Below are positions 10,917-22,937 of a DNA stretch of 52,806 nt, in pieces. The stretch is taken from the NCBI GenBank assembly GCA_038093975.1, contig JBBPTG010000169.1, positions 1 to 52,806 of the forward strand, read 5' to 3'. The DNA is from Chalciporus piperatus (lineage: Eukaryota > Basidiomycota > Agaricomycetes > Boletales > Boletaceae). The notes beneath the pieces are model-generated. The model saw only the letters and a program-made list of their open reading frames with translations, did no database searches and was not told the DNA's origin. Positions within the stretch are counted from its first letter, which is position 1; every line of letters starts with the position of its first letter. The translations under genes and the position numbers were made by a program.

Positions 10917-11545
10917 ACGGTTGTCAGGAGGCCAGCGCGCCGGTGATAGAAGAGCACGTTGTAAATGTACTACTGACCATCGCTACTACCCTTGTACAAT
11001 ACAACAAACACTTGATGGCGATACGGGATATGGAGCTCCGTGGCGCCACTGCAGAATTTTCATCCGGGGTTAAATTATCCATGGGATATAGCCAGCATAT
11101 CCCTGGACGAAAGGTTGAGTACGACTTTGGGGAATCGCATGTTCTCTCCCAAGGTTCGCGAATATTCTGGAATTTTAAATCGCCTGACTGCGGCACCAAA
11201 ATTGCTCTTGATGATCTGATCTGTGGTGTCGGTGAATTATGACAGCACCACTCCATAAGTAGTAGTCGACGGCTCGATAAGTGCTGATATTTTTAACTAG
11301 ATAAAGTCTGCTGACGCCTGGCCAAGATTTCGATACAATAATAACGCACCTATTATTGGTTGACACGACCGTTCACAAAGACCGTGGTGGCTCTTGATGT
11401 ACACTCCCTTGGTGACATGGACGTCTGTCGGACCGATGCGGCGTCTGCTTAGCAATGCAGGTAGGGTCTGAGGCATATATAGTGAATTAGACACCCCATC
11501 GCTCACTTCACCCCACTTCCCCCAAACGTCCATTGAGAGATTATC
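10917..11545. other. Intergenic between the two aldo-keto reductases
   Basis: No gene recognised; short frames on both strands look like chance. It holds the 3' end of copy 1 and the promoter of copy 2. Confidence 0.5.
11474..11482 (+). promoter_or_regulatory. TATA box candidate of the second aldo-keto reductase
   Basis: Catatatag lies 64-72 bases upstream of the ATG at 11546, followed by a pyrimidine-rich leader with CACTTCACCCCACTTCC. Confidence 0.45.
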
Positions 11546-13193
11546 ATGTCGGTCGTCAAGTACGAGTTTGATCCCAAAAACATGCCATTCCGCCGCCTTG
11601 GCCCTAGCGGCTTGCGAGTTCCTGTCTTCTCGCTCGGCGGTTGTAAGTAGATAACATCGAAGATCATTGAAGATCGCTGATACATTACTTATACAGGGTT
11701 GACCTTGGGTGGGACCGTTATTGGTGACCCTGTCAAGGTGAGCGTTGTTATCGTTAAGATACAGACGTAGGCCGACCTTGCATCTCAAAGGAAATCATCA
11801 AAGTCGCTTACGAAAATGGTATCGACATGTTCGATACCGCTGAGGGCTACGCCAAGGGCCAGTCAGAAATCGAGATGTTCGTACTGGTTCCTGGGGTGGG
11901 TAAATGTATACTCGTGCTCACCAGTCTCCTAGGGGTCGTGTCATCAAGGAACTCGGCTACCGCCGCACTGACATGGTCATCACGACCAAGCTCTTCTTCG
12001 GTACTCGCTCTGGCCCCAACGACACTGGTCTGTCCAGGAAACAGTAAGCTCACATCTGTCCTCCGTGAATGAGCACTCAACCTTGACCTCAGCATCATCG
12101 AGGGAACCCAAGCATCCCTCGAACGCTTGGGTCTCGACTACGTTGATGTCATCTTCGCCCACCGCCCTGATTACTCCAGTCAGTATCGTGTTCTTCTTCC
12201 ATGCGCGCTCGCTTACAATAAACAGCTCCTATGGACGAGATTGTTCGCGCATTCAACTATGTGATTGAGAAGGGCTGGGTAAGTATACTGCATAAGTGAC
12301 GGAGGATATGTCTCATGCCTATTTCAGGCCTTCTATTGGGCAACTTCAGAGTGGTCTGCCCGCGATATCGAGGAGGCATACCGTGCGTAAGCAAAAATCA
12401 GCAAATGACGCGCTCTGACAGATCCGCGCAGATGTTGCTGAGAAGCTCAACCTCATTCCCCCGATCGCTGAACAATGCCAGCACCAGTGCGTTTTGATTT
12501 CTACTGATGTGGGCAATACAACTGACTATCGATTAAGCATGTTGCACCGCGAGCGCCCCGAGAAGGAGTACGCACCTCTGTACAAGAAGTACCAGATCGG
12601 CACCACTGTGTGGTCGGCCCTCGCGAGCGGTCTCCTTACCGGAAAGGTGATGCGAATAGGACTATCGTTTGAGTCTGCTTCCTCATTTTACATCCGCTTT
12701 GCAGTACAACAATGGCATCCCCGAAGACTCTCGTTTCGCTGCCCACTCCGACTTCTTCAAAGACACCCTCAAGAGCCTTAACGAACAGGAGGGTCTCGCG
12801 AAGATTCGCAAGGTACAGGACCTCACCAAGTTGGCAGAGACAGGTCGGTGTTGCATGGACATTATGTTTCTCGGAAAGCCAACTTACTATATGCGCAGAG
12901 CTTGGCTGCAGCGTGACCCACCTCGCCTTGGCATGGGTGGCGAAGAACCCCAACACGAGCACTGTCATCCTTGGTGCCTCGAAACCTGAACAAGTCCTCG
13001 ATAACTTGAAGGCAATTGAAGTTATTCCCAAGTTGACACCCGAGATCATGGACAAAATCGAGGCTATTCTAGAGAACAAGCCCGCGCCGATCGTAAGTTC
13101 GGTTCTCTTCTCAACGTGACAGCGGGTCTCACTTACACACCCCAACAGCCGTCGTTCGGTCGCCCAGCACTTGATGCCTACGGACGCGCATAA
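11546..13193 (+). CDS. Aldo-keto reductase, Kv-beta-like, copy 2, 12 exons, 356 aa
   Basis: Tandem paralogue of the preceding reductase with the same reaction type. Exons: 11546-11642, 11697-11737, 11791-11876, 11933-12043, 12093-12178, 12226-12278, 12328-12382, 12432-12486, 12538-12646, 12705-12843, 12899-13092, 13149-13193. The tetrad residues are kept ([28 protein letters not shown]), as are [40 protein letters not shown] and LENKPAP. Every exon matches copy 1 in length, except that the 109-nt exon here equals two exons (36 + 73 nt) of copy 1, so one intron was lost here or gained there. Coding sequence is clearly similar while introns are unrelated, pointing to an old duplication with purifying selection. 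The splice at 12178 uses gtcagt and is slightly weak. Confidence 0.93.
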
Positions 13194-13286
13194 GGTTGTA
13201 AACTGTAGCTGGAGGCAGACGTAGTCATATTTGTTGTACGCTAAGAGTGAATTGAACACTTACCAGATCATGCATACTCCATGGGC

Positions 13287-13294
13287 GGGAGCTA
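13287..13294. repeat. Left 8-bp target site duplication (GGGAGCTA)
   Basis: Identical to 14428-14435 on the other side of the element. The original uninterrupted site therefore read ggGGGAGCTAaccgg-like sequence, and the match shows a recent or well-preserved insertion. Confidence 0.85.
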
Positions 13295-14427
13295 TAGGGT
13301 TCGTCACGGGTGACACCGCGGGTCTACCAACAGACACCGTACCCGTACCCGCCAATACCGTACCCGCACGGGTACGGGTTCTACACCGACCCGTCACACC
13401 CGCGGTGTTCGATCTGTGCTAGCAATGCCAAACCACACCGAGCTCGTTGATGCAGCTGTAACAATGATACAGGCTAGAAATCAAGCAAATGAATACATGG
13501 TATTTATTCAGAAGCACATTTTCGTTTCTGTGTACCACGACGAAGGACAGTCACCAGTTCATTCAGAGATACAAGGTCATTCCGAATCCATGAACCAAGA
13601 CAAAGTAAAGCTCGTGTTGATTGGCCTGATAACCTGTTGCGTGTAAAATGGAGGAGTTGTCGACCTTGTGAAAATACCCGCTCGACTGGAGTTGAAGTTG
13701 CTGTTTAACCATGTCATCGACAAGCTACCGTGACTCAGAAGTGTGTAAACTGATCTGGGGCACTAAGATAGTCTAATGCCATGCGAGAGAGGGATGGGTA
13801 AGTTGACTTGTGGTTTGTCAGGAACCGGCGCCGACTGAGAGGGTTTTGCCTTTTTGACGGCCCGGGGCGGGATGACAAGGGTGGGGACAAGGCAACGAGT
13901 AGTAGGAAGTGGTGCAGACGATGGGCAAGTTGATTGGTAGCAGGTGAAAAGATGACAATACTGTTGACCATCGTTGCCTCAGGCGTCCGCGCCCTCTTTA
14001 TACCGAGGGCAAGACCGAGGGCAAGAAGATTCTTATCATCGTTTCGTGTTCGGTGCAGTGAGTGGCCGATGGATTTCTTCGTTTGCTTTGCAACTGATTC
14101 ACAGATTCTACCAGCGTGAATCAGCAACTCGAGCGGATGCGAAACAAGAAATAGTAATTATCGTTTTCATATTGAAGAGGATGCAACTTATTTTGTCTTC
14201 TACTCGTATTTCGATTCACGACGCCGGAAGGCTCGGGGGATGAGAAGGCTACTTACTTTGATTTACAACACGATAAGCTTAAGGTCCACTGGGGAGATAA
14301 GGAACACCGTACACCGCGGGTACGGTGCTCGGTATTGGCACAAGAGTTAACCTTCCCTACCGTACCCGAACCCGCCAGACCCGTACGCCAAAACCCGCGG
14401 TGTAACCCGTACCCGTGGCGAACCCTA
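13295..14427. mobile_element. Non-autonomous hAT-like DNA transposon (1,133 bp)
   Basis: The ends are inverted repeats: TAGGGTTCGTCACGGGT at 13295 and, as reverse complement, TAGGGTTCGCCACGGGT from 14427, each followed after a short gap by ACACCGCGGGT. The flanks carry a perfect 8-bp target duplication, GGGAGCTA, at 13287-13294 and 14428-14435, the size typical of hAT elements. Subterminal regions (13330-13410, 14290-14420) are packed with CCGTACCC / GGGTACGG motifs in both orientations, as expected for transposase binding sites. The interior has no frame longer than about 130 codons and no recognisable transposase, so it must be mobilised in trans. Confidence 0.88.
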
Positions 14428-14435
14428 GGGAGCTA
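14428..14435. repeat. Right 8-bp target site duplication (GGGAGCTA)
   Basis: Identical to 13287-13294; directly abuts the right terminal repeat. Confidence 0.85.
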
Positions 14436-15003
14436 ACCGGAAGACGGATAGTAGATTGCTGGAGATTTCAGAACAATAAACATTGACATGTGCCACATTT
14501 GATCGTACAAGAACCGTTAAGTAACGCATGATTTAGATTGCCAGTTACGGTCGACCTGCCAGTGTGGCCCAGTGCTCACGCTGTCAACGCGAACCGGCAC
14601 TGGTCGCCTTGCGGTGGTCAGTGACGAACAAGGATGGTGTTGTTCTCTTTGTCACCAACTCCCTTTCGTGGAACAATTATCCCCTGGTAATATCATGAAT
14701 CTGGTCCAATTGTATACCCGGGTCAAGCAGACGTCGAGTTATCCAGTCCGTCCGCAAGATAAGGCTTCGACGGTGTCGTACGACCAAGTAAGCGATTTGT
14801 GGGTCCAGCTTGACATGTATTGTTCAACACGTTCCCCACCACAACAGTAGTGCCCTTTCACACACCAGCTCTTTTGCCCTCAAACCCATCGGTGTTCCTC
14901 TTCCAACACTCTTACCCTCCCAACATATCGCTTTCGCTCATTGAAGGACCGTTGCCTGTCTTAGAACGCCGTCTCAATCTTTCAATTTCGCGGTCCAGCG
15001 ATC
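14436..15003. other. Intergenic, upstream of the sacsin-like gene
   Basis: No gene recognised. The last 180 bases are pyrimidine-rich, as is usual for basidiomycete leaders. Confidence 0.5.
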
Positions 15004-18000
15004 ATGCACGAGAAATTTAACGCTCAGCCCGTTCAAATAAGGGTGAACCAGCGAGCCTTGGTGCAGAAAGTACTCGCAAGATACCCAGAGGAATTCACCG
15101 GTGGGTAGACTGCGTACCTTTGCTGGAGGGCTCGTTCAAATTTTGGTCACAGTCTTCCGAGAATTGGTGCAGAATGCCGACGATGCCGGCGCAGGAAACG
15201 TTGAGATTGAGTTCCAAACTGAAGAATACTCTCACCAATGCGGTGAGAACCCCACGAACGGGCATACCTTGGACTTGGTTGATCTAAACAAAGAGAAGGT
15301 TGGTCCCGTCTTTGCTCGAACCACGACGGAGTTGTAACGTTTCATGTCAGATATTCAAATGGATTGTGAAGAACGACGGCGCAGAATTCTCGGATAAAGA
15401 CTGGGATCGCCTCACCAACATAGGTATGCACGTCATGTTTCGCCAATCGTTCTTTGACTCATCTCTGCCAGCCGATGGAAATCCGGATGAGCAAAAAATC
15501 GGTGCCTTCGGTGTCGGTTAGCACACTTACTTCCTGACCACCGTTATCACACTAAAATGCAACCTAGGTTTCTACAGTGTGTTCAGCGTCACAGATTGCC
15601 CTGTAGTTATCTCAGGCGGTCTGTATTGATCATCCGTTATCTTGAGAAGCTCCTGAATTATTCAATAGGTCGTATGCAGAAGTTGTTTTATGAGGGAGAT
15701 CAGGTAGGTTTACATTGATCGACATCTTTGTCCCTGCTCAAAGGGGAGTACAGTTGATGGTTGTATCCGGAGACTGCGCATACAGCAAGGGGGCAGTAAT
15801 CGAGATGAAGATGATTGAAGAGCAGTCGCACATGTTGAAACCGTTCGACCTATCGAGGTTCCTTTGTACGGCGGTGACTTTCTTGACGAAAGTAGAGAAG
15901 ATCTCCGTCCGATTCAATGGGTATGTTCTCTCAGAAATCCAGAGATTTCGCCATGCCTCCGAGAAGATCGAGGAGCTGCCAAAGGAGCTGAAGCGCCAAA
16001 GTGCTTCTCACATGATGACAGTAAAATCAGTTGAAATAATCTGTGAGTGTTTATTCCGTGATGATTTGACCCGATGCTGACGCACAGGGTAGCTCAACAC
16101 ATTGATGTCACTTTGACAAAAGCGGCTTATGTCGCTGGTACAAGCAAGTCGCGCATTAACAAAGCTAGCACCGAGAAAGATCACGTCGATCTTACCAAGA
16201 GAGCGAGCTTCTTTGGGAAGAAACACCTCGAGCCAAACGGTCATGCACCCATTTCTCGTTCTCCCTCGGTATCAGACACGACCACTTTTCGTGTCGACTA
16301 CGAGATCTACTCCGCCAGTGTCTCCTCGACACCGACGAAAGAAGTGGCTTGTGGCTTAGAGGCGGCGACGAAGAAAAATCCTCCTAGCAGCTTTTTGTGC
16401 GAGGTCGTATATGTTGGTCATAACATATTTTTATCGGACAAGGCTGATGTGCGTGATACAGCTTAATAGGGATCAGCATCAACATGCAATGCAAGATGGA
16501 AAGGAAGCAGACATAGGAAGCGTATTTCGGGGAGCCCAGGCCCTCTGCAGTGAGGATGAGTAAGTCGCTATGTTGTACGCAATTACCTCTCATTAATGCC
16601 TCAAAATGAGTAGTTCCCATGGTTCGCGATTGTTCATTGTCGGTGACCCGTTCATGATGCAAGCGCGGACAGATGCTGATGATGTGATTAGGGCCAAAGC
16701 ACGGCACAGACTTCAGGTATCGCAATCCATCTATCCAGTCGGTTCATCCCAACCGTCGAGCGTGGCTCAATCGATCTTGCGTGAGTGTCTTTTTTTCCAC
16801 ATCCCTGCGTTGGAACTCACTTTTCGCGTACTAGCAACGGCCACGTCGCAAGTAAGCAGGTTCATTATTACACTTACAGCTCTCGGAGCTGACACGCGAG
16901 CAGCGTGGAACCAAGAAGTTCTGTACGTTGGCGGCTACCTTACAAGGTTGATCTATGAACGAGCTATGAGCAAAATTCGGGACGAGTGGCCAGAATCGCC
17001 TGGGCCGCTCAGGGATCGTCTTCAACAGGATGCCCTTCATGTTGCGAGGTGCTTCACATTCCAACCCTCGACGCCAGAGTCGAAGGTTGGGGAACTCTTA
17101 AAAAACGCGTTCTTTGAATGTTCTACTAGCGATCTATTCCCAATTCTTTCCAACCTCGGCATTCGCAACACCAAGGACGTTCGTAGACCAAATGTCGACT
17201 TCCAGCCATTCATGAAAAATCGACCCGTTCTGCACGCCAAACTGTTTTCGATGAACTCGACGACAGTTGAGCCACTCTCCATGGCAGTTAAACAACTTCC
17301 CACGCGCTATGTTGTGGGCGATTATACATTCGGCGATGTGCTGGAGGAACTCGAGGGACGGGTGTTGGCCGAAGAGGAGATGATTGCGTGCTTACGCTGG
17401 TGGGTGCGGGCATTCAAGGAAATGACCAAGAACGCGAAGGATACCGAGGACATCAAAAACAACAAGGATTCCAAGGAGAAAAAATTGCGCTCATACTGGA
17501 CAGACCAGGCCTCTTCCGTGGCTAAGTTCCGCTCGAAACTGTCGCCTCGCATCATAAATCTTTCGGAGATCAAAAAATTTGTTGACAAGCAATCTCGCTT
17601 TTCCTCCCATCGTGACGACAACGATCCCTTGCCGCAAGATACAATTCCTACCTCGTTCACTACTGGTCTTGATGCGAACGACATCATCGAGGCTCTTGGC
17701 TGGGAGCGCCTCACGGTTGTGGACTGGATCCGCTATCTAGTATCCCCTGGACAAGATCCGTCCCAAGACATCTGCAAGAACGCGCAGCTTTCGGACCGTG
17801 TACTCAAGATGCTTCAATTTTTATGGGTGCCGTCAATCGGAGACGCTGATAAAGAGACGATCATCTATCTGATGCAAATGGTCCCCTGCATCTCGACAAA
17901 CCGGGGAATGCGAAAGCCACAAGATGTTTACTTTCCGGAGGGGGATCTATTCAACGAACTCCCAGTAGTACCAGCAGAGTCCCTTCCGCGAGAGTACCTC

Positions 18001-21000
18001 AATCCCGGAAACGATATCGTTGTGCTCGAGGCCCTTGGCGCCCACAGGTTCCTTCGTTGGGATTACGTTAAGGAACGGTAATTGCTCTTCTGATCGTTCA
18101 CATCATGTGCTCTAACAAATACTAGTCTGTTGTCAAACGCAGAGTGCTCGACAATGCGTCTAACCACCTACCTCGACGCAATTCGGCGCTTTATGGCGCT
18201 GGAGGAGTTTATGAGTGTCAAACAACTAGCCATATTCCCCTGCGAATCAGAAGAGACAAGGCGCTGTATCGGTGAACTGTATGTTCCGGAACCCAAATAT
18301 CGTAATCTCGGGTTACCGATCCTTGGCCGGGGCGATGTCCTCCCATATAACCGTGAGTGAGCTCTATTATGAGTCTCAGCCTCGCCTTTAAGTCTCGTCA
18401 TCAGATTTACACACCCTGGGAGAGTTAGGCCTTCAACAATACCCGCCACTCGAGGTCATAATCCAAAAGGCTTGTAGCGAGGATCCCACTGTGAGGACAA
18501 CTGCATGGAATTTCTTCGTCGAAAACTTCGATAAGTATTACGACAAATACGAACCCGACGACTTCCGCGAGTCCCACTTCCTCCCATGCACCAGTGGGCG
18601 TAAACAACTCTTCTCAACTCCGGAAAAGGTACGACGCTTCGTTGATGCCCAATCACCCAGCTAACGAGCGAAACAGGTATTTATGTCCTCGGAGTGGGAA
18701 ATATTTGGTTTCTACACCATACGCAAATCTCAAGTTCTGCCCAAGGTTCAAAGGAAACTGAAAGTGAGGGAGAAACCCTCTGCGGGCGCGATAATCAAAG
18801 CTATCCGAGAACAGTCTCCGCCAGACAAATTTAAGGCGCAAAAGTGGTTCGATCTTTTGGCAAAGAACGAGGGTAAGTTGACCTATGCGTCGTTTTATTT
18901 CCTTCTCACCTTGGTGTCAAAGGTTTCCCGTCCAACGAGCGTGACGAGTTATCTGATATGGAGATCGTCCCCGTGCCCCCTGATCCGCTAACGCCTAAAG
19001 GAGCAAACCAAAAAGCGGCACCGCCGCGATTCATTTCTCCTAGTAAATGCTTTTGGGGAAGACCGGATCACACGAAGCATCACCATCGTGTGATATTCGT
19101 GTATTTGGACTTTGGGCAACCATTCCTGAGGATGTGTCTTGCGAAAGAACATCCGGATTGCTCGGATATAGTCAAGGCGATGATAGATGACCCTCAAGGG
19201 TATTTGAACAAGATCGAAGCACTGCAATGCAACCAGATCAAGGACCAGACACACAAGATGTATGAGTTCCTCGTGCTTTTCATGGACGTGCTGACTGTTC
19301 TCCAGATACCTCGACGATCTTCGCCAGGTTGCCGCCGGGTACCATAGCTTGCCGGACACCCTACGGGAAAGCATGAAGACGGCTCCAATTTTCCTGTCTT
19401 TCCGGAAGAAACCACGCGCCACCGATGGTCCATCGAACGCAGAGAAAGAGTATGCTCTTAAACCTGCACGCGAGATTCTCATCGCCGATGATTTGGAGAG
19501 CCATCGGTTGTTTGGAGAATATATCTATGTCGCCCCCAAGGAAGAAGTCTTTGAAAGTGGGTCAATCTCGACATCGCTCTACGCAACCCTAACCCACAAA
19601 CAGATTTTTACCGTGACCACGGTTCGGAATCCCTAAGCGCGCACGTGAAGCACGAAGTGACGCCAACAGGCTGCTTGAGGGAGGACAAAGACCTCCGTTT
19701 CCACGTGTTCGACAGGCTCGCGATCTTTCTCCACGACCAAGACAGCACACGCCGATCCGACTTCAAACTTTCTCGGTGGGGAATTGGTGGAGCTTTCACG
19801 GTCGAGTGCTGTAAGGAGCTGGCGATATCCAAGAGCCTCGAATTTGAGCACGTGACGGCGCCTGATGGCAAACCCCCGCTTCACCCAGACTGGGCTTCGG
19901 CCGGGATCCACCATACCGAAGGAAAAGATGTTCTTTGGGTGACACCGGAGCCTGATGGCGGCGGAAGGGACTGGTACGAGTAAGTTGACCCTTTGGATAT
20001 GGTCGAAGCTTTATCTGATGTTCGAAAAGCGCTGCGGTTGCTATTTGTCGAATCGTTTTCAGCGTGCACAAACCGCACGATACCCTGCTATTGATGACAA
20101 TCTTGAATTCCAATCTTGATGATCTCCGGCGCCGAGGCTACGATGGTATGAACGATTCCAAATCCCCTAGGATGAACTGAACATTTTTTTTCAGTTGACC
20201 AGATCAAAAATGCCTACGACGAGGAGACTGAGCGAGCAGATCAACTTCAAGGTCTGTTCACTATGGTGCAGATCACTGTTACACGTGCTTACTATTAGGC
20301 CCAGCCCATGGAAGCCAGAGTCGAACCATCCCCATTAGCGCTCCTAGCCTCTTCCTGTGGATTAGACAACAGCTTAAAAAAATTGGGAAGAGGCGGAAAG
20401 TTTCTGAAGAATACGTGTGTAGCAATATGGGTATGTTGCGTAACGAGACTGTTACTCCCATTCTAATCTGCTTCCAGAGTCGATGGTCAACGAGGCGCTC
20501 AGAATGTGCCAGAGCAACGCTGACACGAATCAGTCGTCGAATGTGGACCGGAGTAAGCCAAATGGAGGGAAAAAGCGGACTGACGTGAGGTATTGCGGTT
20601 CGCACCAAGTGGCCCTGGAGCGTGAGTTACTTGCAAACCCCCGATGTTCTAAATCTGACTCTGTCTCAGGGATTGCGACGAAGAAGGGAATGCCTGTCTT
20701 CAAAACGCGTACGCATATCTAAAACACTGTTACGGCTTTGCTGATCTGTGGGCCAGCTGGATCGGAAAACCCCCCTGAGAGCGAATTGGAAGCGTTCTCA
20801 GGTATCCTAGAAGAACTCGGGAAATTGTTCAATCTTGGCTCCGAAAAACTCCATATATTCTGGCATCAAGCGGACACAGAGATGATGGGTTTCAATCGGA
20901 GCAAAGCAGTTTACCTCAACCTTGCCCATTTCAAGGAAAAGCGTAGGTGATAATCCATTGAAAGGTCACACAATCTGAGCCAAGTCTCCCAGACACCGAT

Positions 21001-21241
21001 CGGGACTTGAACGACACTGCGCGAGCAGCTATGTATACAGCTTGGTATGTGTCTGCTTGATGCACCGGTTTCACGACCATTGACACTGCCTAGGTATTTC
21101 ATCATTGCTCATGAGATCGCGCACAACAAAGTATCCTTCCATGATGAAGACCACGAGCTGCTATTCTCGTCGATCGCACAGCATCGCTTGCTCGCATTCA
21201 AGAAGCTACTGGAGAAACGAGCCCCGGGTGCCAAATGCTAG
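15004..21241 (+). CDS. DUF3684 / sacsin-like HSP90-type ATPase protein with HEIAH motif, 25 exons, 1,680 aa
   Basis: Large fungal protein of the DUF3684 group. Residues ~45-170 form an HSP90-like (GHKL) ATP-binding fold: FRELVQNADDA holds the catalytic Glu and Mg-binding Asn, and DGNPDEQKIGAFGVGFYSVF the glycine lid. Middle landmarks are VLYVGGYLTRLIYE and FLRWDYVKER; the C-terminal part has LMTILNSNLDDLRRRGYD and ends with IIAHEIAHNKVSFHDEDHE, a HExxH zincin-like motif (bases 21110-21124). Main exons: 15004-15100, 15153-15298, 15351-15423, 15472-15516, 15568-15618, 15669-15703, 15754-16042, 16093-16403, 16462-16559, 16611-16780, 16835-18077, 18126-18352, 18405-18628, 18677-18872, 18923-19259, 19306-19556, 19604-19979, then eight to 21241. 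They total 1,681 codons. The role is unknown; a chaperone-like function is inferred from sacsin. Least certain is 16404-16834, where the sequence is diverged. Confidence 0.88.
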
Positions 21242-21552
21242 AGCCGAGCTCATTGTATGGTTTTCGTTACGTTTTTGTTTGTTTCGGATACCCCTGCGTT
21301 CCCTTGCTACCGTCATACACCTTTGTCAGTGCGTTGGGCGCGTCGAGACTAGTAATCCTATGTATAGAGTCCCTTTACCTGGAGAACAATCCTAAAAGAG
21401 ACCAGACACATGGCTGTTGAGTTGCGTCGCGTGCATAAGTATGTCGTGCGTATGACCCGACCATCACTCAGCACACACAGAGTGTTAGTCATCCGAGGCA
21501 CAAAGAGTTGCGTGACTTGCGAGCAAGGGTTATTCCCGAGCTTTCCCCTGGG
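21242..21552. other. Short intergenic spacer
   Basis: About 310 bases between the sacsin-like stop and the first glutaredoxin ATG; no gene seen. Confidence 0.5.
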
Positions 21553-22182
21553 ATGTCCGTCCTCTCCCATATTTATCGATCTCTGTCTTCTACCATCAGG
21601 ACGCCTACCAGCCTTTTCTCTACCACAGCAACATCTTCTTCACTCGCCCAACGACAAGCAGAAATGACTGCCAAGGTCACAGATTTCGTCGACGTGAGTT
21701 GCTGGAAGCTTCAACCAGTCCCGATCTACGTACGATGAATAACGGTGACCTCTCGAAACCCCCTTCCCTTTCTCACAGGACACGATAGCATCTCACAAGG
21801 TCGTCGTCTTCTCCAAGTCGACCTGCCCTTACTGCGCTAAGGCCAAAATGAGCCTTAAAAATCTGTTCCCCGAGGAAAGCATTCACGTCGTCGAGTGCGT
21901 ATTTTCCCCCCTGTCTGTCGAGCTTTCCATGCTTTTGCAAGCCTAATGAATATAATCTCTTTTGTTTTCTGAAACCGTCGGGAAACTAGGATCGAGAACC
22001 ATCCCGATATGTCGGCTATTCAGACGTACCTTGCAGAGAAGACCGGAGAGCGCACCGTCCCTCGGATCTTCATCGGCGAGTATCCTAGCGCTTTCACACC
22101 TTTCGTTCCACTCATCATACAGGTCACAGATGGTAACTCGATTGGCGGTTTCAGTGATTTGGAGCGGAAGTACTTGAAGTAA
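21553..22182 (+). CDS. Dithiol glutaredoxin, 4 exons, 131 aa (94 aa from the second start)
   Basis: Glutathione-dependent thiol-disulfide oxidoreductase of class I. Exons 21553-21693, 21779-21894, 21990-22075, 22130-22182. The active site CPYC is in VVVFSKSTCPYCAKAK; the cis-proline loop (RTVPRIFIDG) and the glutathione-binding GGFSD follow, ending in ERKYLK. Two in-frame ATGs exist. The one at 21664 gives the minimal cytosolic domain. The one at 21553 adds 37 residues rich in Ser, Thr and Arg with no acidic residue until near the end (MSVLSHIYRSLSSTIRTPTS), which looks like a mitochondrial presequence. Yeast Grx2 gets two locations from two starts in the same way. The last intron begins with GC rather than GT (gcgagt at 22076), the only choice that gives the family's FIDG. 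Confidence 0.92.
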
Positions 22183-22937
22183 TACTAGACACGAGGAATC
22201 ATGTCGCAGATACCAGATAGCAGATGGATTTTCATTCCCCAATGATACTTGATGATGTCTCAAGAATTAAACTACGTGGATAATTCACGTCTTAGCAACC
22301 CGAACATAATGCCCTTGCAGTAAACTCGAGGACTCAGAGGTCCGGGGGGCATTAAAAGGCGAGAACTAGGAACTCTCGGAGACGTTTCTGTGCCGTTCCA
22401 GGGCGAGACAACGATCACCCACAGTCCGATGAGGTCCAATGTGCGGCAAACTCTGTCCGAGAACCGTCATGGCTGTCAAAATTTCTGCTCCAGCACCCAC
22501 ACGTGCCTTTTGTGGCAGGAGAGTTACGCAAGCTTGGTCTTGTCTCGATGAGTGACACGAGGCTCGGTCAATCTAGATTGGAAATGCAGAGTGACTTAAA
22601 AGATGTACTTGATGAGACTTAGGCCGACCGCCTGACCAGAAGATGAGCAAGAATGTACCCCAAATGTGGAGCGAGTCTGACAGTTTCCCCCGCGAGTGGA
22701 TACTTGATGGACTCATCTACCATGGGGATCCTATATTTTCTACCGAGAATTCCTGAATTATGCAAGGGTCACCGGACCCATTCGGAAAGTGGAAAGTGTC
22801 CCGACAAGAGACGACGGCACCGTCGATGTCAACTATGTGAGCTCCACATCAACGCGTTCATTTCCGTCTCGACATGATATCGCTCCGGCCGTCAGACCTG
22901 AGCAGGAAGTGGTGAGACATAATTTGGTCATGGCCTT
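22183..22937. other. Intergenic between converging genes
   Basis: Lies between two 3' ends (glutaredoxin plus, CstF-like minus). Small frames such as 22653-22877 have no recognisable content. Confidence 0.5.

Noticed and set aside
13735..14127. 130-codon minus-strand frame inside the hAT-like element as a transposase remnant
   Set aside because: No hAT dimerisation or DDE motif; low-complexity Ser/Arg composition.
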